A DNA stretch of 64,000 bases from an uncultured Clostridia bacterium (GCA_947632385.1 CANRPD010000002.1:1-64000), one strand, 5' to 3'. Shown: positions 40,170 to 49,135, counted from the stretch's first letter. The notes: a model not told the origin generated them from the letters alone. Numbers and translations are program-made.

Positions 40170-42155
40170 ATGAAGAAGATCGAGATCGGGCAGTTTCTGG
40201 ACTTTCAGTACGTCAGCGCGCCGGCCTTTTCCCCCGACGGGCGGTATGCGGCCTTTGTGGTGCAGCGGGCGGACCTGGAGGAGAACCGGTATCGGGGGGA
40301 CGTGTACCTGCTGGAGGTGGAGAGCCGGGCCGTGCGGCAGCTGACGGCCGGGGGCGACGCCCGGGGATCCGTCTGGACCAAAGAGGGGACGATCCTGTTC
40401 TCCGCCCTGCGGGACCCCAAGCTCAAGCAGAAGGCCGAGGACGGGGAAGAGCTGAGCTGCTGGTATGAGATCGCCCCGGAAGGGGGCGAGGCCCGGCTGG
40501 CCTTTACCCTGCCGGTGCGTGCCGGGAAGCTGGAGCCGGTGGACGCGGACCGGTTCGTGGTGACGGCGTCCTTTGACAACAACCGGCCGGACCTCTCCGC
40601 CTGCAGCGAGGAGGAGCGGAAGACCGCCCTGGAACGGCTGAAAAAGCCGCCCTATGAGGTGCTGGAGGAGGCGCCGTTCTGGGCAAACGGCGGCGGGTTC
40701 ACCTCCGGCAAGCGGACCCGGCTGTACCTGTACACCCGCTCCACCGGGGAGCTCAAGCCCATCACGGATCCGTGGTTCGACGCCGGGGGGACCTCCCTGT
40801 GGGGGGACCGGCTGCTGTACCGGGGCGTGGAGTGGCACGGCGTGCGGGATCCCCAGCGGTATGGAGGGCTGTACCTGTACGATCTGGGGAGCGGGGAGAC
40901 CCGCTGCGTGCTGGAGCCGGGGACCATCCGCACGGGGAGCTTTGTGATGTGGGCGGAGAACAGCGCCCTGGTGGCCGCCACGGACGGGGCCCTCTGCGGG
41001 CCCAGCCAGTACCCGGACTTCTACACCCTGGACCTGGAGACCGGCAAGCTGCAGCTGCTGCGGCGGTATGAGGCCAGCATCGGCGGCGGGTCGGTGGGCT
41101 CGGACGCCCGGCTGGGCGGCGGGACCGGCAGCAAGTGGGTGGACGGAGCGTTTTATTTCATCACCACCGTGGGAGACAGCGCGGTGCTGCGGAAGCTGGA
41201 CCGGGCGGGAAGCCTTTCGGAGGACCTGACACCGGCGGGCTCCTGCGACAGCTTTGACGTGTGGGGCGACCGGGTGCTGGTGTGCGGGATGTACGGAGAC
41301 CGGCTGGCGGAGCTGTACCTGGACGGCCAGCAGGTGACCCACTTCAACGACGCATGGACCGCCGAGCACAGCGTCTCCACGCCGGAGTACCACTGCTTCA
41401 CCGCCTCCGACGGGTTTGAGATCCACGGCTGGGCCCTGAAGCCCGCGGACTATGAGCCCGGCAAGCGGTACCCCGCCATTTTGCACATCCACGGCGGGCC
41501 CCGGACGGTGTTCGGCAGCGTGTACCACCACGAGATGCAGGTCTGGGCCAACGCGGGGTATTTCGTGCTGTTCTGCAACCCCCGGGGCAGCGACGGCCGG
41601 GGCAACGCCTTTGGGGACATCAACGGGAAGTACGGGACGGTGGAGTACCAGAACCTGATGGAGTTCACCGACGAGATGCTGCGCAGGTACCCGGAGATCG
41701 ACCCCGGGAAGCTGGGCGTCACCGGGGGCAGCTACGGCGGCTTTATGACCAACTGGATCATCGGGCACACGGACCGGTTCGCGGCGGCGGCCTCCCAGCG
41801 GTCCATCGCCAACTGGATCGCCTTTGAGCACACCTCGGACATCGGGATCTCCTTTACGCCCAACAACATCGACGCCCGCACCCGGGAGGACGTGGACCGG
41901 CTGTGGGCCCATTCCCCGCTGAAATTCGCGGACCGGTGCAAGACGCCCACCCTGTTCATCCACTCCGACCGGGACTACCGGTGCTGGATGGTGGAGGGGC
42001 TGTCCATGTTCACCGCGCTGAAGATGCACGGGTGCGAGGCACGGCTGTGCCTCTTCAAGGACGAGACCCACGAGCTGTCCCGTTCCGGGAAGCCGCAGAA
42101 CCGGATCCGGCGCATGGAGGAGATCCTGGGCTGGATGGACAAACATCTCAAGTGA
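40170..42155 (+). CDS. S9 family peptidase (acylaminoacyl-peptidase type), paralogue 1
   Basis: The 661-residue product has an N-terminal beta-propeller and a C-terminal alpha/beta-hydrolase domain. The catalytic Ser is in GVTGGSYGGFMTNW near residue 521, the Asp in IHSDRDYRC and the His in KDETHELSRSG. The propeller limits access to oligopeptides. No signal peptide is visible. It is the first of two tandem paralogues, 12 bp apart. ATG 40170 follows aaggagg; the frame is open to 40104. Confidence 0.93.
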   Translation: MKKIEIGQFLDFQYVSAPAFSPDGRYAAFVVQRADLEENRYRGDVYLLEVESRAVRQLTAGGDARGSVWTKEGTILFSALRDPKLKQKAEDGEELSCWYEIAPEGGEARLAFTLPVRAGKLEPVDADRFVVTASFDNNRPDLSACSEEERKTALERLKKPPYEVLEEAPFWANGGGFTSGKRTRLYLYTRSTGELKPITDPWFDAGGTSLWGDRLLYRGVEWHGVRDPQRYGGLYLYDLGSGETRCVLEPGTIRTGSFVMWAENSALVAATDGALCGPSQYPDFYTLDLETGKLQLLRRYEASIGGGSVGSDARLGGGTGSKWVDGAFYFITTVGDSAVLRKLDRAGSLSEDLTPAGSCDSFDVWGDRVLVCGMYGDRLAELYLDGQQVTHFNDAWTAEHSVSTPEYHCFTASDGFEIHGWALKPADYEPGKRYPAILHIHGGPRTVFGSVYHHEMQVWANAGYFVLFCNPRGSDGRGNAFGDINGKYGTVEYQNLMEFTDEMLRRYPEIDPGKLGVTGGSYGGFMTNWIIGHTDRFAAAASQRSIANWIAFEHTSDIGISFTPNNIDARTREDVDRLWAHSPLKFADRCKTPTLFIHSDRDYRCWMVEGLSMFTALKMHGCEARLCLFKDETHELSRSGKPQNRIRRMEEILGWMDKHLK

Positions 42156-42167
42156 GGAGGGCGGAAC

Positions 42168-44123
42168 ATGGAAAAGGTAGTCTATAACGACCTGTATCGG
42201 TTCGATTTTCTTTCCAGCGTGGTCTATGCCCCCGACGGCGCCCACGCGGTCTTTGTGAAGGGGAACGCCTCGGAGGAAAAGAACGGGTATACCTCGGAGC
42301 TGTGGCTGCTGGACACGGCCACCGGCGCGGTGCGCAGGCTGACAAGCGGCGGCGACGAGCGGGAGCCCTTCTGGCTGGACGAGCGGACGGTGGCGTTCTC
42401 CACCGGACGGGGGAAAAAGCCGGGGAAGCCCGCCTCGGTGTGGTACCGGATCGCCATCGACGGCGGCGAGGCGGAACCCTATCTGGAGATCGGAGAGCGG
42501 GTGTCGGGGCTCAAGCCCTTGGGGGACGGGAAGTATGTGGCCGTGGCCTCCCGGCCCGTGCACGGCAAGCCCGAGGAGCAGCCCAACCAGGCCCTGGAGG
42601 GGCGGGATCTGGCCGTTTTTGACGAGATCCCCTTCTGGTTCAACGGGCAGGGGGTGCGCAACAAGCAGCGCCGGGTGCTGGTGCTGTACGACGAGAGCAC
42701 CGGGGAGCTGCAGGCGCTGTCCCCGGCCACGATGAACGCGGGCGGGTTCCAGCTTTCCCCCGATCACCGGTGGATCGCCTATTCCGGGGCGGAATATGAG
42801 GACGTGCTGCCCCGGGAGAGCGGGCTGTATCTCTATGAGCTGGCCACCGGCCAGACCCGCACGGTGGTGGAGCCCGGGAAAATGGGCACGGGCGGCCCGT
42901 ACTTTTTGGGGAACGATCTGCTGTTCTTTACCGGCACCACCTTTGAGTTCTCCGGCCGCAACCCCAATTATTACCTCTACGACCTGAACACCGGCGAGAC
43001 GAAGGAGCTGCCCTTCCCGGACGCGTCCCCGTCGGGCTCGGTGGGGACGGACTGCACCCTGGGCGGCGGCAACAGCCGGAAGTTCGCGGACGGGCAGCTG
43101 TACCTGCTGCGGTCGGTGTGGGGGAACGTACACCTGATGAAAATGGACCTGGAAGGGACCTTCACCACCGTCTGCGACACGCCGGGGACCATCCTCTGCT
43201 TCGACCTCTGGCAGGACAAGGTGCTGATGGCCGCCATGCGCGGGGTGGGGCTCAACGAGCTGTGGGAGCTGGACCTCACCACGGGGGCGGAAAAGCAGCT
43301 GACCCACTTCAACACGGCGTACATGGAGAGCCACAGCGTCATCCAGCCGGAGTTTTTCACCTTCCTCAACCGGGCGGGCATCGAGCTGGAGGGCTATGTG
43401 CTGAAGCCCCTGGGCTATGAGCCCGGAAAAAAGTATCCCGGGATCCTGGAGATGCACGGAGGCCCCAAAGGGACCTTTGGGGGGATCTTCCACCACGAGA
43501 TGCAGTGCCTGGCCAACCAGGGGTACTTCGTGTTCTTCACCAACCCCCGGGGCAGCGACGGCCGGGGCGAAGCCTTTGCCGACATCACCGGGAAGCTGGG
43601 GACCATCGACTATGAGGACTTTATGGACTTTACCGACGAGGTGCTGCGGCGGTACCCGGACATCGACGACCGGCGGGTGGGGATCTGCGGCGGCAGCTAC
43701 GGCGGCTTTATGTGCAACTGGATGATCGGCCACACCCACCGGTTCGCCGCAGCCGCCTCCCAGCGGTCCATCTCCAACTATCTGACCAAGGCCCTGTGCA
43801 CCGACAACGGCTTTTCCCACAACATGGCGCAGCTGGGCACGGACCCGTGGCACGATTTCGACACGGTGTGGGACCACTCGCCGCTGAAATATGCCCCCAA
43901 TGCCACGACGCCCACGTTGTTTATCCAGTCGGACGAGGACTACCGCTGCTGGATGGGCGACGCTCTGCAGATGTTCACCGCCCTGAAGATGAACGGGGTG
44001 GACGCCCGGGTGGCGCTGTTCCACGGGGAAAATCACGAGCTGTCCCGGTCCGGGAAGCCGAAGAACCGGATCTACCGGCTCCAGGAGATCGGGGACTGGT
44101 TTGCCAAGTATTTACAGAACTGA
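42168..44123 (+). CDS. S9 family peptidase, paralogue 2
   Basis: The 651-residue product is a tandem paralogue of the preceding gene with the same layout. Catalytic Ser lies in GICGGSYGGFMCNW near residue 510, Asp in IQSDEDYRC, His in HGENHELSRSG. The hydrolase halves are strikingly alike (both share ANxGYF, NPRGSDGRG and AAASQRSI), while the propellers have diverged more, suggesting duplication followed by a change of substrate. gaggaggg precedes the ATG. Confidence 0.93.
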   Translation: MEKVVYNDLYRFDFLSSVVYAPDGAHAVFVKGNASEEKNGYTSELWLLDTATGAVRRLTSGGDEREPFWLDERTVAFSTGRGKKPGKPASVWYRIAIDGGEAEPYLEIGERVSGLKPLGDGKYVAVASRPVHGKPEEQPNQALEGRDLAVFDEIPFWFNGQGVRNKQRRVLVLYDESTGELQALSPATMNAGGFQLSPDHRWIAYSGAEYEDVLPRESGLYLYELATGQTRTVVEPGKMGTGGPYFLGNDLLFFTGTTFEFSGRNPNYYLYDLNTGETKELPFPDASPSGSVGTDCTLGGGNSRKFADGQLYLLRSVWGNVHLMKMDLEGTFTTVCDTPGTILCFDLWQDKVLMAAMRGVGLNELWELDLTTGAEKQLTHFNTAYMESHSVIQPEFFTFLNRAGIELEGYVLKPLGYEPGKKYPGILEMHGGPKGTFGGIFHHEMQCLANQGYFVFFTNPRGSDGRGEAFADITGKLGTIDYEDFMDFTDEVLRRYPDIDDRRVGICGGSYGGFMCNWMIGHTHRFAAAASQRSISNYLTKALCTDNGFSHNMAQLGTDPWHDFDTVWDHSPLKYAPNATTPTLFIQSDEDYRCWMGDALQMFTALKMNGVDARVALFHGENHELSRSGKPKNRIYRLQEIGDWFAKYLQN

Positions 44124-44144
44124 CCGGATGAAAGGAAGTCCGTT

Positions 44145-45563
44145 ATGACGTTTAGCAGCCTGGAGTTTTTGCTGTTTTTTCTGCCTGCGCTGTTTTTGTG
44201 CTATTTCTGCGTGCCCCGGCGGTTCTTGCCGGTGCGCAATCTCGTGCTGCTGGCGTTCAGCCTGTTTTTCTACGCCTGCGGCGGCACGGCGTTCCTGCCC
44301 GTCCTGCTGAGCTCTATCGCGGTGAACTATGTCTGCGGGCTGCTGGCCGCACCGGAGCGCTCTCTCGCGGTACGGCGCCTGGGCCTGTGGGGCTCGGGGG
44401 TCTTTGGGATCGGGATGCTGGCGGTGTTCAAGTACACCGGCTTTCTGGTGCGGAACCTCAACGCGCTGGGGGCCGGACTGCCGGTGCCGGAGATCGTTTT
44501 GCCCATCGGGATCTCCTTTTTCACCTTCCAGGGGCTGAGCTATGTCATCGATGTGTACCGGGGAGAAGCCCAGTGCCAGCGCAACCCCTTCTACGTGGCG
44601 CTGTACGTGGCCCTGTTCCCCCAGCTGGTGGCCGGACCCATCGTGCGGTATACCACGGTGGAGGGAGAGCTTGCCCAGCGGGGGGGGGGGGACACCCTAT
44701 CCGACTTCTCCCAAGGGACGGTGCGGTTTTTGTTCGGCCTGGGAAAGAAGATGCTGCTGGCCAACGCGATGGGGGAGATCGCCGACGCCGTGTTTGCCCA
44801 GTCCCCCGGGACGATGGCGGCCTCTCTGGCCTGGCTGGGGGCGGCGGCCTATACCTTCCAGATCTACTTTGACTTCTCCGCCTACTCCGATATGGCCATC
44901 GGCCTGGGGCGGATGTTTGGGTTCCATTTTCTGGAAAATTTCCAGTATCCCTACATCGCCCAGTCGGTCACCGAATTCTGGCGCAGGTGGCACATCTCTC
45001 TGTCCACCTGGTTTCGGGACTATGTGTACATCCCCCTGGGTGGGAGCCGGTGCTCCACGGGCAGGAATCTGCTCAATCTGGGGGCGGTGTGGCTGCTGAC
45101 CGGCCTGTGGCACGGGGCAGAATGGACCTTTGTGCTGTGGGGCGGGTGGTTTTTCCTGCTGCTGGCCGGGGAACGGCTGCTGTGGGGCAAGGGGCTGGCC
45201 CGCCTGCCGAGGATCCTCCGCCACGGGTATACGCTGCTGGCGGTGGTGGTGAGCTGGGTGCTGTTCCGCTCGCCGGACGCCGCCTTTGCTGGGTCCTATC
45301 TGGGGGCGATGGCGGGCCTGGGTGGACGAGCAGCCGACGGGCAGACGGTCTATTTCCTGCTGGAATACGGGCCGGAGTGGATCGCCTGCGCAGCCGCTGC
45401 CCTGCCGGTCAAGCGCTGGCTGGAGGACCGGCTGCCGGAGACCGGACCGGCGGGGGGACTGCGCCTGTGGGGGCCGCGGCTGGCCGCCCTGGTCCTGCTG
45501 GCGCTGTCCTATCTGAAGCTGGCCACCGGCAGCTTCAACCCGTTCATCTACTTTCAGTTTTGA
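44145..45563 (+). CDS. MBOAT family O-acyltransferase (AlgI-like)
   Basis: The 472-residue multi-spanning membrane protein belongs to the MBOAT family of O-acyltransferases that pass acetyl groups across the membrane to extracellular polymers (AlgI, DltB, PatA). SSLEFLLFFLPALFL starts the protein; FWRRWHISLSTWFRDYVYIP and the catalytic-His region LTGLWHGAEWTFVLWG are family hallmarks. A run of 12 G (44680-44691) lies in codons 179-183. It is 21 bp after the second S9 gene and is paired with a DHHW protein downstream, as AlgI is with AlgJ/AlgX. Confidence 0.93.
   Translation: MTFSSLEFLLFFLPALFLCYFCVPRRFLPVRNLVLLAFSLFFYACGGTAFLPVLLSSIAVNYVCGLLAAPERSLAVRRLGLWGSGVFGIGMLAVFKYTGFLVRNLNALGAGLPVPEIVLPIGISFFTFQGLSYVIDVYRGEAQCQRNPFYVALYVALFPQLVAGPIVRYTTVEGELAQRGGGDTLSDFSQGTVRFLFGLGKKMLLANAMGEIADAVFAQSPGTMAASLAWLGAAAYTFQIYFDFSAYSDMAIGLGRMFGFHFLENFQYPYIAQSVTEFWRRWHISLSTWFRDYVYIPLGGSRCSTGRNLLNLGAVWLLTGLWHGAEWTFVLWGGWFFLLLAGERLLWGKGLARLPRILRHGYTLLAVVVSWVLFRSPDAAFAGSYLGAMAGLGGRAADGQTVYFLLEYGPEWIACAAAALPVKRWLEDRLPETGPAGGLRLWGPRLAALVLLALSYLKLATGSFNPFIYFQF
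44680..44691 (+). repeat. 12-G homopolymer in the MBOAT gene
   Basis: Twelve consecutive G encode Arg-Gly-Gly-Gly. In the present form the frame stays open; gain of one G would stop translation near 44872 and loss of one near 45099. Such tracts are typical of slipped-strand phase variation. Confidence 0.9.
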
Positions 45564-45577
45564 GGAGGGACGCACCG

Positions 45578-46783
45578 ATGAAACGAATGGCGGATCTCAT
45601 CCTGTCCATCTGCTTTGTGGGGTTCATGGCGGCGGCGCTGACCGCCACCCTGGCCCGCCCGCCGGAGACGGCCTCCTATTGGGAGAACCGCAGGCTGGCT
45701 GCGCTGCCGGAGCCCTCCGCGGAGACGGTGGGGGACGGGCAGTATTTTGCCCAGCTGGAGACCTATCTGGCGGACCACGCGGCGGGGAGGACCACTTTGC
45801 TGCGGATCCAGACGGGGATGGACCTGGCCCTGCACCGCCCAGTGGTCAACGACGTGGTCCCCACGGAGAACAGCCTGCTGCCGTTTTTGCCGGCCGATAC
45901 CCAGGAGCCCCCTGCTCAGGTGGAGGTGTGGGCCAACGCGATGGCAGACAACCTCCAGCGCATCCATGAGACCGTGACGGGATACGGAGGCTATTTCTGC
46001 TATGTGGGCGTGCCGCCCCAGGCTGATGCCCGCTGGGAGGAATACCCCTGGTATCTCAATGACCGGCAGGCGTATATCCGGGCGGTGGTGGCTGCCCTTT
46101 CGGAAGCGATGGCCCAGCGGGGCGTGCCGTATCTGGATGTACGCGCGGCCCTGGGGCTGGGATCGTCGGCAGACTGGTTCGCTTCCCGCGTGGACAACCA
46201 CTACACGATGGAGGGCGCTTACCAAACCTATCGGGTGATCCTGGAAAAGACGGCGGCGGAGAGCGGGCTGTCCTTTCCCATTCTAGGGAAGGAGGACTTG
46301 ACGGAACAGACGCTGCCCAACCCGTATCTGGGCTCCCGGGAGCGGAAGCTGCTGGATCTGGCCCAGCGGGACGAATCGCTGTCCATCCTGCTGCCCAGAG
46401 AGGAAGTGCCCTTTACCCGGACGGACAGCGGGGCGGTTTCCCCGCCGACGGTCTATGACCTGCCGGATTCGGAAGAGGCAGTGGTGACCTATGGCCTGTA
46501 TATGGGCGGAGACCGGGCGCACACCGTCATCGACACGGGCCGGGAGGAGCTGCCCACCCTGTTGATCTATGGGGACAGCTTTACCAACCCGGTGGAGTGC
46601 CTGGCGTACCTCAGCTTTGACGAAATGCACGCCCTGGATCTGAGACACTACCGGGACAGCAGTCTGGAGGACTATATCCGGGAGCTGCAGCCGGAGGTGG
46701 TGATCTGTATTCGGGATTACGATGCGCTGCTCTCCATCCCCGACAACGGGGGCGGAAGCAGCCCTGATGGCGGTGCTCAGTGA
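45578..46783 (+). CDS. DHHW family protein (AlgJ/AlgX-like acetylation partner)
   Basis: The 401-residue product has an N-terminal membrane anchor (residues ~5-25) and an SGNH-like extracytoplasmic domain. Family features are YWENRRLAALPEPSAET, the RVDNHYTMEGAYQTY Asp-His motif and LLIYGDSFTNPV (Ser nucleophile). Together with the MBOAT protein it should transfer acetyl groups to a surface polymer. aggaggga precedes the ATG, 14 bp after the MBOAT stop. Confidence 0.88.
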   Translation: MKRMADLILSICFVGFMAAALTATLARPPETASYWENRRLAALPEPSAETVGDGQYFAQLETYLADHAAGRTTLLRIQTGMDLALHRPVVNDVVPTENSLLPFLPADTQEPPAQVEVWANAMADNLQRIHETVTGYGGYFCYVGVPPQADARWEEYPWYLNDRQAYIRAVVAALSEAMAQRGVPYLDVRAALGLGSSADWFASRVDNHYTMEGAYQTYRVILEKTAAESGLSFPILGKEDLTEQTLPNPYLGSRERKLLDLAQRDESLSILLPREEVPFTRTDSGAVSPPTVYDLPDSEEAVVTYGLYMGGDRAHTVIDTGREELPTLLIYGDSFTNPVECLAYLSFDEMHALDLRHYRDSSLEDYIRELQPEVVICIRDYDALLSIPDNGGGSSPDGGAQ

Positions 46784-46860
46784 CGGAGGAGCAGCCCGCT
46801 GAAGGGCTTTTGACCAGGAGCGCAGGAGCGTCTTTGAAAAAGAGCTTGCGGTTCGGAAAA

Positions 46861-46895
46861 AAAGAAAAACGCCATGCTTTTTTCAAGCACAGCGT
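46861..46895 (-). terminator. Terminator of the tRNA-Asp-tRNA-Thr unit
   Basis: On the minus strand an 11-bp stem (46885-46895 with 46869-46879, two G-T pairs) is followed by a T-rich run. Confidence 0.8.
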
Positions 46896-46899
46896 CTTC

Positions 46900-46975
<76 letters not shown>

Positions 46976-46976
46976 A

Positions 46977-47053
46977 TGGCGACCCGGAACGGGCTCGAAC
47001 CGTCGACCTCTAGCGTGACAGGCTAGCGTTCTAACCAACTGAACTACCGGGCC
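46977..47053 (-). tRNA. tRNA-Asp (GTC)
   Basis: A 77-nt cloverleaf with encoded CCA. The anticodon stem CTAGC/GCTAG encloses CTGTCAC, anticodon GTC. It precedes tRNA-Thr by one base on the same transcript. Confidence 0.96.
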
Positions 47054-47084
47054 ATGCGCCCGCTTTCTTCGGGCGACGGTTGCT

Positions 47085-47113
47085 ATTATACATCACGTTC
47101 TCCGGGAAGTCAA
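47085..47113 (-). promoter_or_regulatory. Promoter of tRNA-Asp/tRNA-Thr
   Basis: On the minus strand TTGACT (47108-47113) and TATAAT (47085-47090) with a 17-bp spacer. Confidence 0.85.
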
Positions 47114-47178
47114 GAGGTTCTTTGCCTATTTTCCGATTTTTTTCTATGGATATTTCTTTTTCTCAGGATAAAAACTGC

Positions 47179-47207
47179 TTGACAGATTCGCCTCGCAGTG
47201 CTAAACT
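47179..47207 (+). promoter_or_regulatory. Promoter of tRNA-Trp
   Basis: TTGACA (47179-47184) and TAAACT (47202-47207) with a 17-bp spacer; divergent from the tRNA-Asp promoter. Confidence 0.8.
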
Positions 47208-47223
47208 ATACCTCGTTGGATTT

Positions 47224-47299
47224 AGGGGTATAGCTCAGTTGGTAGAGCAGCGGTCTCCAAAACCGCGTGCCGAGGGTTCGAGTCCTTCTGCCCCTGCCA
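47224..47299 (+). tRNA. tRNA-Trp (CCA)
   Basis: A 76-nt cloverleaf with encoded CCA. The anticodon stem GCGGT/ACCGC encloses CTCCAAA, anticodon CCA. It is presumably the effector of the T-box upstream of trpS. Confidence 0.96.
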
Positions 47300-47308
47300 A
47301 ACAGGAAG

Positions 47309-47336
47309 CGACCGCTGTGCGGTCGTTTTCTTTTTT
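47309..47336 (+). terminator. tRNA-Trp terminator
   Basis: CGACCGC-TGT-GCGGTCG (47309-47325) followed by TTTTCTTTTTT. Confidence 0.9.
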
Positions 47337-47439
47337 GCAAGCATAGAGCCTCTGACCGAGGCACATGGAGCGTGCCGCGGGGCGCGGGTGTCCGGTGGAC
47401 ACCTTTGTGCCGCAGACGCAAAAGTGCTGACCGAGCTGG

Positions 47440-47471
47440 CAGGCGAGATCGCGTCCTCCTGCCTCTGCCAA
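47440..47471 (+). repeat. 32-bp direct repeat, left copy (tRNA 3'-end-like)
   Basis: Caggcgagatcgcgtcctcc followed by tgcctctgccaa. It differs at one base from the right copy at 48311-48342 and resembles the 3' end of tRNA-Trp (about 22 of 25 positions). The two copies bracket the methyltransferase gene. Confidence 0.85.
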
Positions 47472-47532
47472 AAAACGCCGTTATTTTGACATGCAAGATT
47501 ACGGTGTATTTTGCTTGAGGGAGATATAGAAT

Positions 47533-48207
47533 GTGAAACGAAAATATTACGAAGCCTATGATGACCGTTTCAGGCAGATCCATGAACAGGATTTAAAATG
47601 GTTCAGTGAGAGTCCTTCCCCCATCGTAGCGGAAACGATTCGCGCTTTTTCCATTTCGCCTAGTAGAAAGATATTAGAGATTGGCTGCGGCGAGGGGCGT
47701 GATGCGCATCCTCTTCTCCTGCAGGGATTTGACCTTTTGGCGACCGATGTATCGCCGGAAGCAATCGCCTTTTGCAGGAAAGAGTTTCCCGAATTTGCGA
47801 TGCGTTTTCAAGTCGTTGATTGTGTCGCTGGAGAGATTGACGGTCAGTTCGACTTCATTTACGCTGTGGCTGTTCTTCATATGCTTGTTTTGAACGACGA
47901 CCGAAATGCGTTTTATCGATTCATCCGTAAGCATTTAGCCCCTTCCGGAATTGCCTTGATTTGTACGATGGGCGACGGCACCAATGAGCGACAGACCGAC
48001 GTCCGCACAGCGTTCGACCTCAATAAACGAATCCATGAACCCTCGGGAAAAACCGTACGGATCGCCGCAACTTCTTGCAGAATCGTCAATTCCCAAACCT
48101 TTGAAGCAGAATTGGCGCAAAACGGTCTGGATGTAGTCAAAAAAGGTATGACCGCAGTCGAGCCGGACTTTCCGCAAATGATGTTTGCAGTAGTCAAGAG
48201 GTATTAA
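47533..48207 (+). CDS. Class I SAM-dependent methyltransferase
   Basis: The 224-residue product has SAM-binding motif I KILEIGCGEGRDAHPL and the motif II/III context ATDVSPEAIAFC and FDFIYAVAVLHML; such proteins methylate small molecules or proteins, but the acceptor is unknown. Start is GTG 47533 with gaggga upstream (the ATG at 47531 reads straight into a stop). Codon use is visibly less GC-rich than in all neighbours, and it lies between near-identical tRNA-like direct repeats, so it was probably acquired by transfer. Confidence 0.85.
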   Translation: MKRKYYEAYDDRFRQIHEQDLKWFSESPSPIVAETIRAFSISPSRKILEIGCGEGRDAHPLLLQGFDLLATDVSPEAIAFCRKEFPEFAMRFQVVDCVAGEIDGQFDFIYAVAVLHMLVLNDDRNAFYRFIRKHLAPSGIALICTMGDGTNERQTDVRTAFDLNKRIHEPSGKTVRIAATSCRIVNSQTFEAELAQNGLDVVKKGMTAVEPDFPQMMFAVVKRY

Positions 48208-48241
48208 AACCACCACGTGAACCTGCTTTTGTGAAAGTGAA

Positions 48242-48262
48242 GCCCCTAACCGAAAAAGGGGC
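48242..48262 (+). terminator. Weak terminator after the methyltransferase gene
   Basis: GCCCCT (48242-48247) pairs with AGGGGC (48257-48262), followed by an AT-rich stretch. Confidence 0.5.
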
Positions 48263-48310
48263 ATTTATATCACAACTACGTTTATTCACCAAAAAGGAAA
48301 CGACCGCCGT

Positions 48311-48342
48311 CAGGCGAGATCGCGTCCTCCTGCCCCTGCCAA
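48311..48342 (+). repeat. 32-bp direct repeat, right copy (tRNA 3'-end-like)
   Basis: Caggcgagatcgcgtcctcc followed by tgcccctgccaa; one mismatch to 47440-47471. The preceding gaaacgaccgccg also resembles the sequence after tRNA-Trp (gaagcgaccgctg). Confidence 0.85.
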
Positions 48343-48375
48343 GAACCGACCTGTCTTTTGGATGTGGCGGTCTCT

Positions 48376-48921
48376 TTATTGTTGCTCCGGACTGTCCAAA
48401 TAGGAGATGAAGTCCGATTCCACCAGTTCGTAGTCCACCGAGGTTTGCGGACGTCCCAGTTGGTCCGTCCAGGCGTCCGGGTTGACGCGAAGGCGGCGGA
48501 AGCCCAGCTGTTCGTAGACATGCTGTGCCCGGGTGTTGAGCAGATTGGTGTCCAGCCGGATGATCTGGTACCCCTGTTCCCGGAACAGACCCTGGATGAA
48601 CAGGCTGAGGATGCGCTTTCCCAATCCTTTGTTTTGCTGGTCTGCCCGGCAGATCTTGATCCCCATTTCGCAAACGCCATTTCCTTGGTTCCGATAGTTC
48701 ATCTCGCCGATGGGCTGCCCGTCCAGGCAGATGATGTGCCGGCGGATGGTGTCGTCCGACTCTTGCCGAATCTGCTCTCGTATCCGCGCCTCGGTGGTGC
48801 CCAGGCCTTTGGGGAACCCGGCGTGAGCCATGACGGTTCCGTCGTTCCACCATTGGCAAAGCTGTGGGGCGTCTGCACATTCCGCATTGCGGATCAGAAT
48901 GTTTTTGTATTCCAGATGCAT
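48376..48921 (-). CDS. GNAT family N-acetyltransferase
   Basis: The 181-residue product has a GNAT acetyl-CoA motif (GIKICRADQQNKGLGKRIL) and the C-terminal LLNTRAQHVYEQLGFRRL typical of RimJ/RimL-like or phosphinothricin-type acetyltransferases. ATG 48921 follows aggagg. Substrate unknown. It sits immediately outside the tRNA-like repeats and has normal GC-rich codon use. Confidence 0.85.
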   Translation of the reverse strand: MHLEYKNILIRNAECADAPQLCQWWNDGTVMAHAGFPKGLGTTEARIREQIRQESDDTIRRHIICLDGQPIGEMNYRNQGNGVCEMGIKICRADQQNKGLGKRILSLFIQGLFREQGYQIIRLDTNLLNTRAQHVYEQLGFRRLRVNPDAWTDQLGRPQTSVDYELVESDFISYLDSPEQQ

Positions 48922-49044
48922 CGGGTTGCCTCCTGGGGGCTTTTTGCCGATATTGTAGCCCGGAACGGCCGGTCTGTCAAGGCGGGAGGACCTGGCGCCC
49001 GGATGGGAAAAAAGACTGTAACAAAATTGAAAGAAATAGAGGGC

Positions 49045-49073
49045 TTGACAACCGGCCTCTGGGCGTTTATAAT
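49045..49073 (+). promoter_or_regulatory. rpsU promoter
   Basis: TTGACA (49045-49050) and TATAAT (49068-49073) with a 17-bp spacer. Confidence 0.9.
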
Positions 49074-49135
49074 ATGTTCGTTGTAACTGACGGACAACGA
49101 ACACCCAGGTCATTTGACGGATGGGAGGGAGATTC

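Noticed and set aside
39987..44036. 1349-codon open frame on the minus strand opposite the two S9 peptidase genes
   Set aside because: Shadow of the plus-strand genes; composition (Pro, His, Gly, Val rich) and lack of motifs mark it as spurious.
47080..47346. 88-codon frame across tRNA-Trp with GIAQLVEQRSPKPRAEGS
   Set aside because: It is the sense translation of tRNA-Trp, another common artefact.
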